Shown piece after piece: positions 32,240 to 41,400 of a DNA stretch of 64,000 bases (positions are counted from its first letter, which is position 1; the number at the start of each line of letters is the position of its first letter). The notes under the pieces are model-generated. The model was not told the DNA's origin. It was given only the letters and a program-made list of their open reading frames with translations, and made no database searches. Both the position numbers and the translations under genes were made by a program. Source of the stretch: Streptomyces hygroscopicus (lineage in GTDB: Bacteria; Actinomycetota; Actinomycetes; Streptomycetales; Streptomycetaceae); contig NZ_LBMW01000011.1 in assembly GCF_026168105.1 (NCBI RefSeq), forward strand, positions 62,001 through 126,000. The letters run 5' to 3'.

Positions 32240-32890
32240 ATGACCAGGTACATGACCAGGAACATGGCCAGTAACGAGGGCGCCGAAACCTCGGCGGCGC
32301 CCGGCGCGGACATCGACTGGAACGCCGAGGCCGCCACCTTCGACGAGGAACCGGATCACGGGCTGCGCGACCCCGTCGTGCGCGAGGCATGGGCCGCCCG
32401 GCTGGAGGCGTGGCTGCCCCCGCACCCCGGTGACCTCCTGGATCTGGGCTGCGGCACGGGCAGCCTGTCACTCCTCGCCTCCGAGCAGGGGCACCGGGTG
32501 ACGGGCGTGGATCTGTCGCCGCCCATGGTCGCCCGGGCGCGCGCCAAGCTGGCGGGCCGCGACGCCGTGTTCCTGACCGGTGATGCGGCGCAGCCGCCGG
32601 TCGGCGAGCAGCTCTTCGACGCCGTGTTGGTGCGCCATGTGCTGTGGACCCTGCCCGACCCGGCCCGGACCCTGCGGCACTGGCGCGGACTGCTGCGCCC
32701 CGGCGGGCGTCTGGTGCTGGTGGAGGGCGTGTGGGGGACGACCAGCCTGGTCGGCATACCCGCCGACCGCCTGACCGCCCTGCTCACGCCCCTGGCCCGG
32801 GACGTACGCGTCGAGCGGCTGTCGGACGACACCCGGCTGTGGGGCAGGCAGGTGGAGGACGAGCGGTACGCGGTGGTGGCGGTGCCCTGA
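32240..32890 (+). CDS. SAM-dependent class I methyltransferase
   Basis: A 216-aa methyltransferase. Motif I LLDLGCGTGSLSLLA and the post-I acidic VTGVDLSPPMVARA bind S-adenosylmethionine; motif II is FDAVLVRHVLWTLPDP and motif III LLRPGGRLVLVEG. The substrate is unknown (methyltransf_11/25 type). Three in-frame ATGs (32240, 32252, 32264) are possible starts; none has a strong ribosome binding site. A 27-bp tandem repeat lies immediately upstream. It ends 9 bp from the convergent DUF402 gene. Confidence 0.88.
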   Translation: MTRYMTRNMASNEGAETSAAPGADIDWNAEAATFDEEPDHGLRDPVVREAWAARLEAWLPPHPGDLLDLGCGTGSLSLLASEQGHRVTGVDLSPPMVARARAKLAGRDAVFLTGDAAQPPVGEQLFDAVLVRHVLWTLPDPARTLRHWRGLLRPGGRLVLVEGVWGTTSLVGIPADRLTALLTPLARDVRVERLSDDTRLWGRQVEDERYAVVAVP

Positions 32891-32899
32891 CCGTCCCGC

Positions 32900-33400
32900 T
32901 CAGGCCGACAGGGCCCCGAAGTCGCCTTCGCGGGCGAGGAGTTCGAGGGTCTCGAGGGCCCGCACGGCCGCCGCGGCGGCCTCCGGATCCGTTCTCGCGA
33001 GGCCGCTCGCCGCGAACTCGTCCTCGTCGAGGCGGAGTACGGTCGTGCCGTCCGCGGAGCGCCACAGGTCCAGGTCGAGGTCCGGGACGACCAGTTCCCC
33101 GCCCCGGACGGCGGCCGGGCGGGTGATGTCGCAGTACCAGCCCTTCAGGACGCCCTGCCCGTCGCGGACCTCCTTGACCGCGTACCAGCGGTCGCGCCAG
33201 TAGTGCTCGGTGAAGACATCACCGGGTTCGAACCGTACGAAGCCGAAGTCCCGGACACCGTCGCCCGCCCACGGCGCGCGTACGGTGATGCGGTTGCCGT
33301 CGTCGTGGAGCAGCTCGGCGGGGTAACGGATCTTCGTACGGCCGGCCTTGACCAGGACGACCTCCATCCTGGTCGTCGTCTCAGCCGAGTTCGCGGACAT
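32900..33400 (-). CDS. DUF402 family protein
   Basis: A 166-aa DUF402 (FomD-like) protein. Family features are KIRYPAELLHDDGNRITVRAPW near the N-terminus, GDVFTEHYWRDRWYAVKEVRD, and LKGWYCDITRPA with DLDLDLWRSADG, which contains acidic residues that bind metal in FomD-type nucleotidyl hydrolases. A cyclic or nucleoside-phosphate hydrolase role is possible by homology only. The start at ATG 33400 has GGAGG 6 nt upstream and lies within the last 20 nt of the upstream GNAT gene, so the two are translationally coupled. Confidence 0.86.
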   Translation of the reverse strand: MSANSAETTTRMEVVLVKAGRTKIRYPAELLHDDGNRITVRAPWAGDGVRDFGFVRFEPGDVFTEHYWRDRWYAVKEVRDGQGVLKGWYCDITRPAAVRGGELVVPDLDLDLWRSADGTTVLRLDEDEFAASGLARTDPEAAAAAVRALETLELLAREGDFGALSA

Positions 33401-34310
33401 GACGCACCTCCGTGGCGCAGATCTCGTAGCCGAGCCACTTGTTGATCGCGATCATCGGGGCGTTGCCGGCGTCGTTGCCCGTGAACGCCTCCGTGAACCC
33501 GGCGGCGCGGGCTCGGTGCAGGCTGTGGTTCTTGGCGAGCTTGGCGAGGCCGCGGCCGCGGAAGGCGCGGGCGGTGCCGGTCATCGCCGTGCCGTAGAGG
33601 GTGGTGTCGTCGGTACGGGCCGCGCTGAAGGCGGCGGGACGGCCGTCGACCACCGCCACCGAGGTCAGCTCGGGGCTGAAGAGGGGGTGGTGCCAACTCT
33701 CCCGGAGCCAGGCCTCGTAGTCGGCGAACTCGTGGGAGACGTCGCCCGGTTCGTCGGCCATCGTCTCCGCGTCCAGCTCGAACAGGGGGTGCGGGTCGTC
33801 GGCGAAGTCCGCGCCCGTACGCAACTCGACGCCGGGCGGCGGGCTTTGGAGCGGTGGCAGGTCGCGGTGCGCCAGATCCAGGCGGAAGAAGTACGCGGAG
33901 CGGCTCGCGCGATAGCCGTGCCGCTCGGCGAAGGCACGGCTGCCGGGCTCGTCCAGGACCCAGGCGAAGAGCCTCGTCGCGCCCATGGCGGACAGCTGCT
34001 CCTCGGCGGCACGGACGAGCAGCGATCCCGCGCCGCGGCGCGTGCGCTGCGGGTGCACGTACACGTTGACGAAGCCCTGGCCGGGTTCCGGGCTGTCATG
34101 GACGATTCCGGTCTGGGCCGTGCCGACGATCTCGCCTTCCTCCTCGGCGACGAGCTGCCGGTAGTGGGCGCCGGGGTGCCTGTGGGCGGCGTCGTGGGCG
34201 ATCGACTCGGGGGTGCACAGGACGAAGGGCAGAGCGAGACGCCGGACCCGGGCGAAACCCTCGGCGTCGGCGCGTACGTCGGGGCGTAGGTCGCGCACCA
34301 TCACTGTCAT
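33381..34310 (-). CDS. Two-domain GNAT-family acetyltransferase
   Basis: A 309-aa tandem GNAT protein. The first domain (about 1-150) carries VNVYVHPQRTRRGAGSLLVRAAEE and RLFAWVLDEPGSRAFAERHGY. The second (about 160-309) has TGTARAFRGRGLAKLAKNHSL and the closing AMIAINKWLGYE-type motif. Only one domain may be active. The substrate is unknown. It overlaps DUF402 by 20 nt; the divergent GntR gene starts 71 bp away. Confidence 0.88.
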   Translation of the reverse strand: MTVMVRDLRPDVRADAEGFARVRRLALPFVLCTPESIAHDAAHRHPGAHYRQLVAEEEGEIVGTAQTGIVHDSPEPGQGFVNVYVHPQRTRRGAGSLLVRAAEEQLSAMGATRLFAWVLDEPGSRAFAERHGYRASRSAYFFRLDLAHRDLPPLQSPPPGVELRTGADFADDPHPLFELDAETMADEPGDVSHEFADYEAWLRESWHHPLFSPELTSVAVVDGRPAAFSAARTDDTTLYGTAMTGTARAFRGRGLAKLAKNHSLHRARAAGFTEAFTGNDAGNAPMIAINKWLGYEICATEVRHVRELG

Positions 34311-34381
34311 GACGGCGCACGGTACGCGGCCGAAGCGTGGGGGTGCCTCTCATTTTCCGGCGGATGCGGGACAATCTCCTC

Positions 34382-34750
34382 GTGACCTTGAAGATCCACA
34401 TCGACGGGAGCGCGCCGCCGTACGAGCAGGTACGGGCGCAGATCTCCGAGCAGGCAAGGGCGAGGGAGCTGCCGGTGGGATACCGGCTGCCGACCGTGCG
34501 CGGACTGGCCGAGTCCCTCGGCCTCGCGGCGAACACGGTCGCCAAGGCGTACCGGGCGCTGGAGGCGGACGGAGTCATCGAGACCCGGGGCCGCAACGGA
34601 ACGTTCGTGGCCGCCGCCGGCTCGGCCGCGGAACGTGAGGCAGCGTCGGCCGCGCAGGCGTATGCCGAGCGGGTCCGGCGGCTCGGGCTGGCCGAGGACG
34701 CGGCGCTGGCCGCCGCGCGGGACGCCCTGCGGGCGGCTTACGGGAGCTGA
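34382..34750 (+). CDS. GntR-family regulator, short YtrA-like type
   Basis: A 122-aa GntR protein with only the winged-helix domain and a short helical dimerisation tail. The DNA-binding segment starts IHIDGSAPPYEQVRAQISEQ and continues LPTVRGLAESLGLAANTVAKAYRALEADGVIETRGRNGTFV. GTG 34382 is preferred (VTLKIHIDG matches usual starts); GTG 34337 and ATG 34364 would extend it. Its 3' end overlaps the convergent DUF72 gene by 13 nt. The target is unknown; YtrA-type regulators often control adjacent transporter genes, but none is adjacent here. Confidence 0.88.
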   Translation: MTLKIHIDGSAPPYEQVRAQISEQARARELPVGYRLPTVRGLAESLGLAANTVAKAYRALEADGVIETRGRNGTFVAAAGSAAEREAASAAQAYAERVRRLGLAEDAALAAARDALRAAYGS

Positions 34751-35613
34751 GAGGCCGGTCGGCCGGCTGCCCGGTTAGGCCGGGCCGGTTCGGCACCGCA
34801 GGGAGAACGGCCGGACATCTCCTGGGACTGCGCGGCGGACGCGGGTGCCGCACCCAGCTGTTGGGGTGTACGGGTGACCGCCAGGCCCGCCGCCCCAGCC
34901 ACGCGGGCGAACACCCTCGCGTCCTCCACCGCCGCCGCGTGCGGGTCGTTGTTGAAGTAGGCATGGACGTCCCGGTCGTCGGGCCAGGCCTCCGCGATGC
35001 GCTGGACCCATGACGTCAGGGACCTGCGGCCGTAGCGCGGCCACGGCTGGGCGCGCCCCGCGTGGAAGCGGACGTAGCCCCAGTCGGCGGTCCGCCACAG
35101 CGGGGTGACCGGGCGGGACAGTACGTCGGCCCAGCACAGCGCGGCGCCCCGGGCCTCGAGCACCCCGCGCACCTCCGATGTCCACCAGGAGTCGTGGCGT
35201 GGTTCGACCGCGACCCGGGTGCCGGACGGGAAGCAGGCCAGGCAGTCGTCGAGCAGGGCGGCATCCGCGCGCAGTGTCGGCGGGAGCTGGAGCAGCACCG
35301 GGCCGAGGCGCCCGCCGAGGCCCGCCGCATGGTCCATCAGGCGGTGCACCGGCTCCTCGGGGTCGCGCAGGCGTTTGATGTGCGTCAGATAGCGGCTCGC
35401 CTTCACCGCGACCACGAAGTCCTGCGGCACCCGCTCCCGCCAGCTCTCGAAGGTCTCCCGGGACGGCAGCCGGTAGAAGGCGTTGTTGATCTCGACCGTC
35501 GCGAACCGCCTCGCGTACTCCTCCAGCCACAGCCGCATGGGCACGTCGGCCGGGTACAGGACGTCGCGCCAGTCCTTGTACTGCCACCCCGACGTGCCGA
35601 CGAACAGGGTCAT
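34738..35613 (-). CDS. DUF72 family protein
   Basis: A 291-aa DUF72 (YecE-like) protein with a TIM-barrel-type fold of unknown function. Diagnostic segments are FVGTSGWQYKDWRDVLYP, YARRFATVEINNAFYRLPS, VAVKASRYLTHIKRL, VAVEPRHDSWW and YVRFHAGRAQPW with DVHAYFNNDPHAAAVEDAR. ATG 35613 (MTLFVGTSG) is chosen as the start. A disordered 45-residue tail follows the core. It overlaps the convergent GntR gene by 13 nt. Confidence 0.9.
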   Translation of the reverse strand: MTLFVGTSGWQYKDWRDVLYPADVPMRLWLEEYARRFATVEINNAFYRLPSRETFESWRERVPQDFVVAVKASRYLTHIKRLRDPEEPVHRLMDHAAGLGGRLGPVLLQLPPTLRADAALLDDCLACFPSGTRVAVEPRHDSWWTSEVRGVLEARGAALCWADVLSRPVTPLWRTADWGYVRFHAGRAQPWPRYGRRSLTSWVQRIAEAWPDDRDVHAYFNNDPHAAAVEDARVFARVAGAAGLAVTRTPQQLGAAPASAAQSQEMSGRSPCGAEPARPNRAAGRPASQLP

Positions 35614-35663
35614 ACATCCATCAAAGCATCGGCCGCGGCCTTTCACAGGGTGCCGCAGGCGCC

Positions 35664-36758
35664 CTACAGGTACAGCCCCGAGTCGGCCCCCGCCCGTGGG
35701 TCCGGCACCGATGTCGGCGACGTCCCCCGCCGCAGCGCGTACAGCTCCGCCAGGGTCGCCCCCTCACGGTTCACGCCCTCCTCACGGCCCAGCCAGTTCA
35801 CCGCCTCGGGCCGGGTCAGCGGGCCGACCTCGATGCGGGCCAGACAGCGTCCGGGACGGACGACGGCCGGATGCAGGCGCTCCAGGTCCTCGTTGGTCGT
35901 GACGCCCACCAGGACGTTCCTGCCCTGGCCCAGCAGCCCGTCCGTCAGGTTCAGCAGCCGGGACAGGGCTTGGCCCGCCGTGTGCTTGGCCTCGCCGCGG
36001 ATCAGCTCGTCGCAGTCCTCCAGCAGTAGCAGCCGCCAGCGGCCCTTGCCCGCGCCGTCCTCCTCGCCGATCGCGATGTCCATCAGATAGCCGACGTCGC
36101 TGAAGAGCCTCTCCGGGTCCAGGACGCAGTCCACCTGGCACCAGTCCCGCCACGAGCGGGCCAGCGTGCGCAGCGCCGACGTCTTGCCCGTGCCCGGCGG
36201 TCCGTGGAGTAGCAGCAGGCGGCCCGCGATGTCCTCCGGTGTCGTCTTCATCAGCCGGTCCATGGCGTCCGCGACCGGTGCCGTGTAATTCGGGCGGACC
36301 TCCTCCCACGTACCCGCCGAGATCTGGCGGGTGGTGCGGTGCGGGCCCCGCCTCGGAGAGACGTACCAGAAGCCCATCGTCACGTTCTCCGGCTGGGGTT
36401 CCGGCTCGTCCGCCGCGCCGTCCGTGGCCTGGTGCAGCACCCGCTCCGCCAGCTCGGCGGTGGTCGCGGTCACCGTGACGTCCGCGCCGCGGTTCCAGCG
36501 GGAGACCAGCAGCGTCCAGCCCTCGCCCTCCGCCAGGGTCGCGCTGCGGTCGTCGTCGCGGGCGACCCGCAGCACCCGGGCGCCCGGCGGCAGGAGCGTC
36601 GCCCCGGAGCGGACGCGGTCGATGTTCACCGCGTGCGAGTACGGCTGCTCGCCCGTCGCGAAGCGGCCGAGGAACAGCGCGTCGACGACGTCGGACGGCG
36701 AGTCGCTGTCGTCGACGTTGAGCCGGATCGGCAGAGCGTCGTGTGGGTTCGCAGACAT
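35664..36758 (-). CDS. AAA-family ATPase with N-terminal DUF5925-like domain
   Basis: A 364-aa AAA protein. The N-terminal 160 residues (RLNVDDSDSPSDVVDALFLG...) resemble DUF5925 of actinobacteria. The ATPase core has Walker A LLLLHGPPGTGKTSALRT (about residue 185), Walker B RLLLLEDCDELI and a sensor region VLVGVTTNEDLERLHPAVVRPGRC. The role is unknown; the Walker B acid is in EDCDE. ATG 36758 (MSANPHDALP) is chosen; longer frames lack support. Divergent from the GH39-like gene. Confidence 0.85.
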   Translation of the reverse strand: MSANPHDALPIRLNVDDSDSPSDVVDALFLGRFATGEQPYSHAVNIDRVRSGATLLPPGARVLRVARDDDRSATLAEGEGWTLLVSRWNRGADVTVTATTAELAERVLHQATDGAADEPEPQPENVTMGFWYVSPRRGPHRTTRQISAGTWEEVRPNYTAPVADAMDRLMKTTPEDIAGRLLLLHGPPGTGKTSALRTLARSWRDWCQVDCVLDPERLFSDVGYLMDIAIGEEDGAGKGRWRLLLLEDCDELIRGEAKHTAGQALSRLLNLTDGLLGQGRNVLVGVTTNEDLERLHPAVVRPGRCLARIEVGPLTRPEAVNWLGREEGVNREGATLAELYALRRGTSPTSVPDPRAGADSGLYL

Positions 36759-36921
36759 GCCGCCATGATCCGTCACACCACGGTCCCGTGCACCCGGTTT
36801 CCGCAGTGCGCCGGGTGTGTCGGCTGTGCGCCGTATTCCTGTTCCCTCCGGTCCGTCCTGTTGCCGGACCGTCGTATGACGGAATCCGCCCTTCGGTCGA
36901 ATTCCGCCGTTACTGTGGCCC

Positions 36922-38346
36922 ATGATGGGACGTCATGGGTGGGTTTCGGGGGCAGGGCGGTGGCGCCTCACCGCACTGCTCGGCGTGGGGGCGGCCGCTC
37001 TGGCCCTGGTGGTGACCCTGATCAGCACGCTGCCCGGCAACGGCGCGAGCACCAGAGGCACCACCCGCGACGGCGACAAGGTGCACGGCACGCCCGCCAC
37101 CCCGCCCGCGGAGACGAAACCGGACGTCGGCTGGGGCTTCACCCACACCCAGTACAGCGCCGACGAGGGCAGCTCCGCCGCCACCACACGCGTCGAGGGA
37201 CTCCTGTCGGGGACGGCGCTGCCGCAGAATCAGGCCATAATGGGCTGGGGCGCGGGCAACCCCGAACCGGTCAAGGGCCGTTACGACTTCACCGAGATGG
37301 ACCGTCGCATCGACTTCGTCCGCGCGTCGGGCGGCACCCCGGTCGTCACCCTGTGCTGCGCCCCGGACTGGATGAAGGGCGGCAGGGCGGGCGCCGACAA
37401 CACCAACTGGAGCCAGTCCGCGCTGGAGACCGCCCCGACCCCCGGCCACTACAAGGACTTCGCCGCCCTCGCGGCGACCGTCGCCAGGCGCTACCCGGAC
37501 GTGCGTCACTTCATCGTCTGGAACGAGTTCAAGGGCTTCTGGAACGACTCCAAGGCCCGCTGGGACTACGAGGGCTACACCGAGCTCTACAACCAGGTCT
37601 ACACGGCGCTCAAGCAGGTCGACGACAAGATCATGGTCGGTGGCCCGTACCTCGTCATGGACAGCGTCAACCCGCGCCAGAAGGACAACGCCGCAACAGC
37701 CCTGCGCGGTACCTGGGGCGCCATGGACCAGCGGGTCCTCGATGCCTTCGACTACTGGAACGCGCACAAGGCGGGCGCCGACTTCGTCGTCGTGGACGGC
37801 TCCAGCTACACCAAGGACGACGACCTGCTGCCCGACGAGTTCGCCGCCACCGACAAGCTCACCGCCGTCGGCGCCTGGGTGCGGCGGCAGACCCGCGGCC
37901 TGCCGCTGTGGTGGGCCGAGTACTACGTCGAGCCCGCCGACGGCAGCGACAACCGCAAGGGCTGGACCGAGGACCATCGCGTCGCCGTCCAGGCCACCGG
38001 GATGATCGCGATGGTCAGGGGCGGCGCCTCCTCCGGCTTCTACTGGAACCCGGAGGAGCAGCAGGGCACCGGCTGCGCCGGCTGTCTGTGGACCCCGACC
38101 GCTGCCTCGGGCGGCGGCCGGCCACTTCCCATGTACGACCTGGTCTCCCGTTTCGGCAAGGAGTTCCCGCCCGGTACCGCCTACCGCACGGTGCCGGTCG
38201 CCAAGGACGACGTCCCCAACGTCCGTGTCCTTGCGAGCGACAGGGCGGTCCTGGTGGTGAACATCCTCGACCGTCCGATCAGCGCACAGGTCGACGGCAA
38301 GCGGTTCGACATGAAGCCCTACGAGGTGAAGTGGCTTCGGCGCTGA
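36922..38346 (+). CDS. GH39-like glycoside hydrolase, membrane-anchored or secreted
   Basis: A 474-aa protein with an N-terminal hydrophobic segment (LTALLGVGAAALALVVTLIS, about 16-35) and no clear cleavage site, so it may be a signal anchor. The TIM-barrel shows the probable acid/base Glu in HFIVWNEFKGFWND and the nucleophile Glu in LPLWWAEYYVEP, matching GH39 xylosidases or related clan GH-A enzymes. It would cleave a sugar polymer at the cell surface. It lies convergent with the exopolysaccharide-type operon and may trim or degrade its product; that link is inference from position. Start ATG 36922 or 36925. Confidence 0.83.
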   Translation: MMGRHGWVSGAGRWRLTALLGVGAAALALVVTLISTLPGNGASTRGTTRDGDKVHGTPATPPAETKPDVGWGFTHTQYSADEGSSAATTRVEGLLSGTALPQNQAIMGWGAGNPEPVKGRYDFTEMDRRIDFVRASGGTPVVTLCCAPDWMKGGRAGADNTNWSQSALETAPTPGHYKDFAALAATVARRYPDVRHFIVWNEFKGFWNDSKARWDYEGYTELYNQVYTALKQVDDKIMVGGPYLVMDSVNPRQKDNAATALRGTWGAMDQRVLDAFDYWNAHKAGADFVVVDGSSYTKDDDLLPDEFAATDKLTAVGAWVRRQTRGLPLWWAEYYVEPADGSDNRKGWTEDHRVAVQATGMIAMVRGGASSGFYWNPEEQQGTGCAGCLWTPTAASGGGRPLPMYDLVSRFGKEFPPGTAYRTVPVAKDDVPNVRVLASDRAVLVVNILDRPISAQVDGKRFDMKPYEVKWLRR

Positions 38347-38423
38347 GCCGCCCCGGGTTTCCGCGCCGAGCCCTTCTCGCCTCGTCCGTTTCCTGTTTCA
38401 CCCCGTAGGTTCCGTTCCGTGCG

Positions 38424-41400
38424 TCAGCCCTTCCCCATGGTCAGGAACCGCTGCACCAGTGAGGCCAGGAACACCGCGAGCAACGGCAGCGAGAACCAGA
38501 AGCTGCTCTGCAGCCACCGCAGCTGCCGTATGCCCGGTTGCACCGCGACCCGTACCACCTCGCGAGCGATGAGCAGCAGAACCAGCGCGACGGTCGCGAG
38601 CCCCCCGACGACCGACCACGGCGTCCAGGTCACCCGCGGTCCGATCGGCCCCGGATGCGGCTTCGCGACCTCGCCCGCGGGCTGCTTGCGCAGCGCGTAC
38701 AGGGTCACGTCGTCGTTGGCGAGGACCTTGGTCAGCTCCTGGCGGTCGTCCAGGTTCTTGATGAGCCGGGACTCCCAGGTCGCCGGGTAGCCCACGTCCA
38801 TCCGCAGGTAGGTCACCTGACTGCGGTTGATCATGAGGTACGAGTTCGGGCCCGCGTCCTTCAGCGACTTGACCAGGCCCGACACCAGGACCGGATCGCC
38901 GGGTGCCAGCGTCGGCACGTACTGCACCTTCTCCATGTCCTTCGCGCCCCACGGCATCGCGGGTGTCACATTGTTGACCGTGTCGTTGCTCATCCACAGC
39001 AGCCGTACGGTCGGGTTGTCGTGCGCATACACGTAGTCCATGGCCGCGACCTCGCCCGGGCGGATCCGCTCGAACGTCTCGTTGCCCCAGCGGGCCACCA
39101 GGAAGCCGCCCATCAGCAGCAGGCCCGCCATGAGCGCCGCGAGCGGGGCGAGGCTCACCCGGTCCTTCTCCCGCTCCTCGGCCGTCGCGCCGGCACGCGG
39201 GAAGAGGGCGAGCCCGCCGAGCAACGCCGCCCCGGGCACGGCGAACATGAAGACGCGCAGCGCCATTTCACCGCCGTACGACTGCATGCCGAAGCCCAGG
39301 AACGGCACCAAGGTGAGCACGAGCAGCGACCGCTCGCGGTACCGGTGGCGGCGACGCCGCCACCAGCCCCAGCACGCGAAAGCCATCACACCGCCGGCCA
39401 GCAGCACCCGTGTGTAGAGCACGAGCTTGTGCGTCGAGTCGCCACCCTGGATGCGCCCGGAGACGGACGTCGACACATTGCTGCCGACGCCGCCGACCCC
39501 ACCGAAGAGCTCGTTGAAGTGCCCGGACCAGTACGGCTCGGCCATGAATCCGACCCAGAACGCCACCAGCACGGCGAACAGGATCGGCAGGCCGCGCAGT
39601 TCGCAGCGGCCGGCCACGACGAGGGCCGCGAGCACGCCCAGCATCACGAACGGGGTGAGCTGATGGGCCGGGACGCTCGCCGCGTACAGGCCGGTCAGCA
39701 CCATGAGCAGCACGGCCCGCTGACGGCGGTCGGTCGGCTCGACCTCCGCCTCGCCGGGCCGCGCCTTCGTCCAGATCACGCGCGGCGCGCGGAACCACAC
39801 CAGCAGGATCGCCGCGAAGACCAGGTAGAGCAGATAGGTGAAGCCCTGCGGGGAGAAGTAGTCCTGGCCCACCCAGCCGCTGAGTACGAAGATCCAGATG
39901 CCGGTCCACTTGGCGCGCCAGCTCGCCCGCAGGGCGCGCACCAGCAGGAACATGGGTGCCAGATAGAGGAGTTGCATGGTCAGCGGCCACCAGCGGATGA
40001 CCTCGGTGAGGTCGGTGACCCCGCAGGCCTTCGCGACGAACGCGGCCCCCGCGAAGAAGCCCGGCCAGCTCCAGCGCGCGTCCAGGTCCGGTACGGCCGA
40101 GCCGGTCCGGTCGATGTAGTCGATGAACCCCAGGTGCTGCCACGCCGTCGCGAACCGTGGCTCGGCCTCGATCACCGCGGGCAGCGCGTGCAGCGACACC
40201 ACCGTGGCGAGCAAGGTGGCCAGCAGCAGCCCCCTGTGCTCGCGGCCGCGCCACAGCAGCGCGGCGAAGACCACGACCAGCAGCGCGGCCCCGGCCAGCG
40301 TCGGCAGCGGCAGGACCGAGATCAGTCCCAGGCCGCCCATCCGGTCCAGGGAGACGTCACCGAGCGCCAGCGCGGGCACCCAGTACAGCACCAGCGCGGA
40401 GAAGAGCAGACAACCGAGCAGGAGCACTCCGTTCGGAGCGCCGGAAGCGTGCGGGTCGCCCGTGAGCTGCGGGTCGTCCGTGGCTTGTCGCGCAGTTCCC
40501 CGCGCGGCCTCGGAGGCGCGGCTCTCCCCCTCCTCCACCGGCAGCCCCACCGCACCCTCCGGGAGCTTCAGCCGCAACTCCCAGGTCCGGTCGCGCTCCT
40601 CGCGCTCCTCGCGCACCGCGGGTGTCCCGGTGGGCGGTGTGCCCGGGCCGGGGCGTACGTCCGGCCGGCGTTCCACATGGTCGAAGTCGACGTGGATGCC
40701 GAGCGCGAGCGTGTCGGCGTCGAGCTTCTTCGCCCAGGACGGCCCGCTCCTCGGTGCGGGGACCTCGCGCGCCCCCAGGTCGGCGAGGTCCCCGTCCGGC
40801 GCCGCGTCCTCGGGCAGGGCGTCCGCGGGCGCGGCGCGCACGATCCTGAACAGCTTCGGTGCGGCGATCGACACGATCACCGCGAGGCTGGAGATCTCCG
40901 CGACGCCCGCGCCGGTCAGCCCCATGCGGGGAAGCAGCAGCAGGGTCAGCCCCAGCACCAGGACGCACAGCAGGCCCTGGAGGCAGGCGAGTCCCAAGGT
41001 GCGGCTCTGGGCGCGCAGCACGGCGAAGTACGTCTCCATGACCACCCGCAGCAGCGCGCCGACCGCGAACCAGCGCAGCAGCGGGGTCGCCGAGTGGGCA
41101 TAGCCCTCGCCGAAGACGTGCAGGATGAGCGGCGCTCCGAGGAACAGCAGGCCGCACACCGGCAGCATGATGCGGGCCATGCGTTTGAGCGCGGCCCGGG
41201 TGTTGGCGGCGAGCCGGGCCGGCTCGTGCGAGCCCTCGACGGTCAGCGACGCGCCCATGTTGATGGCGAGCAGGTTGACCGTGCCGCCGATGGTGGTGGT
41301 GATGTAGAAGTACGCGTTGTCCGCGGAGCTGACCTGCGAGGCCACGATCACCGGGACGAGGTAGACCACGGCGAGCGAGAACAGCGAGCCGGTGTAGTCG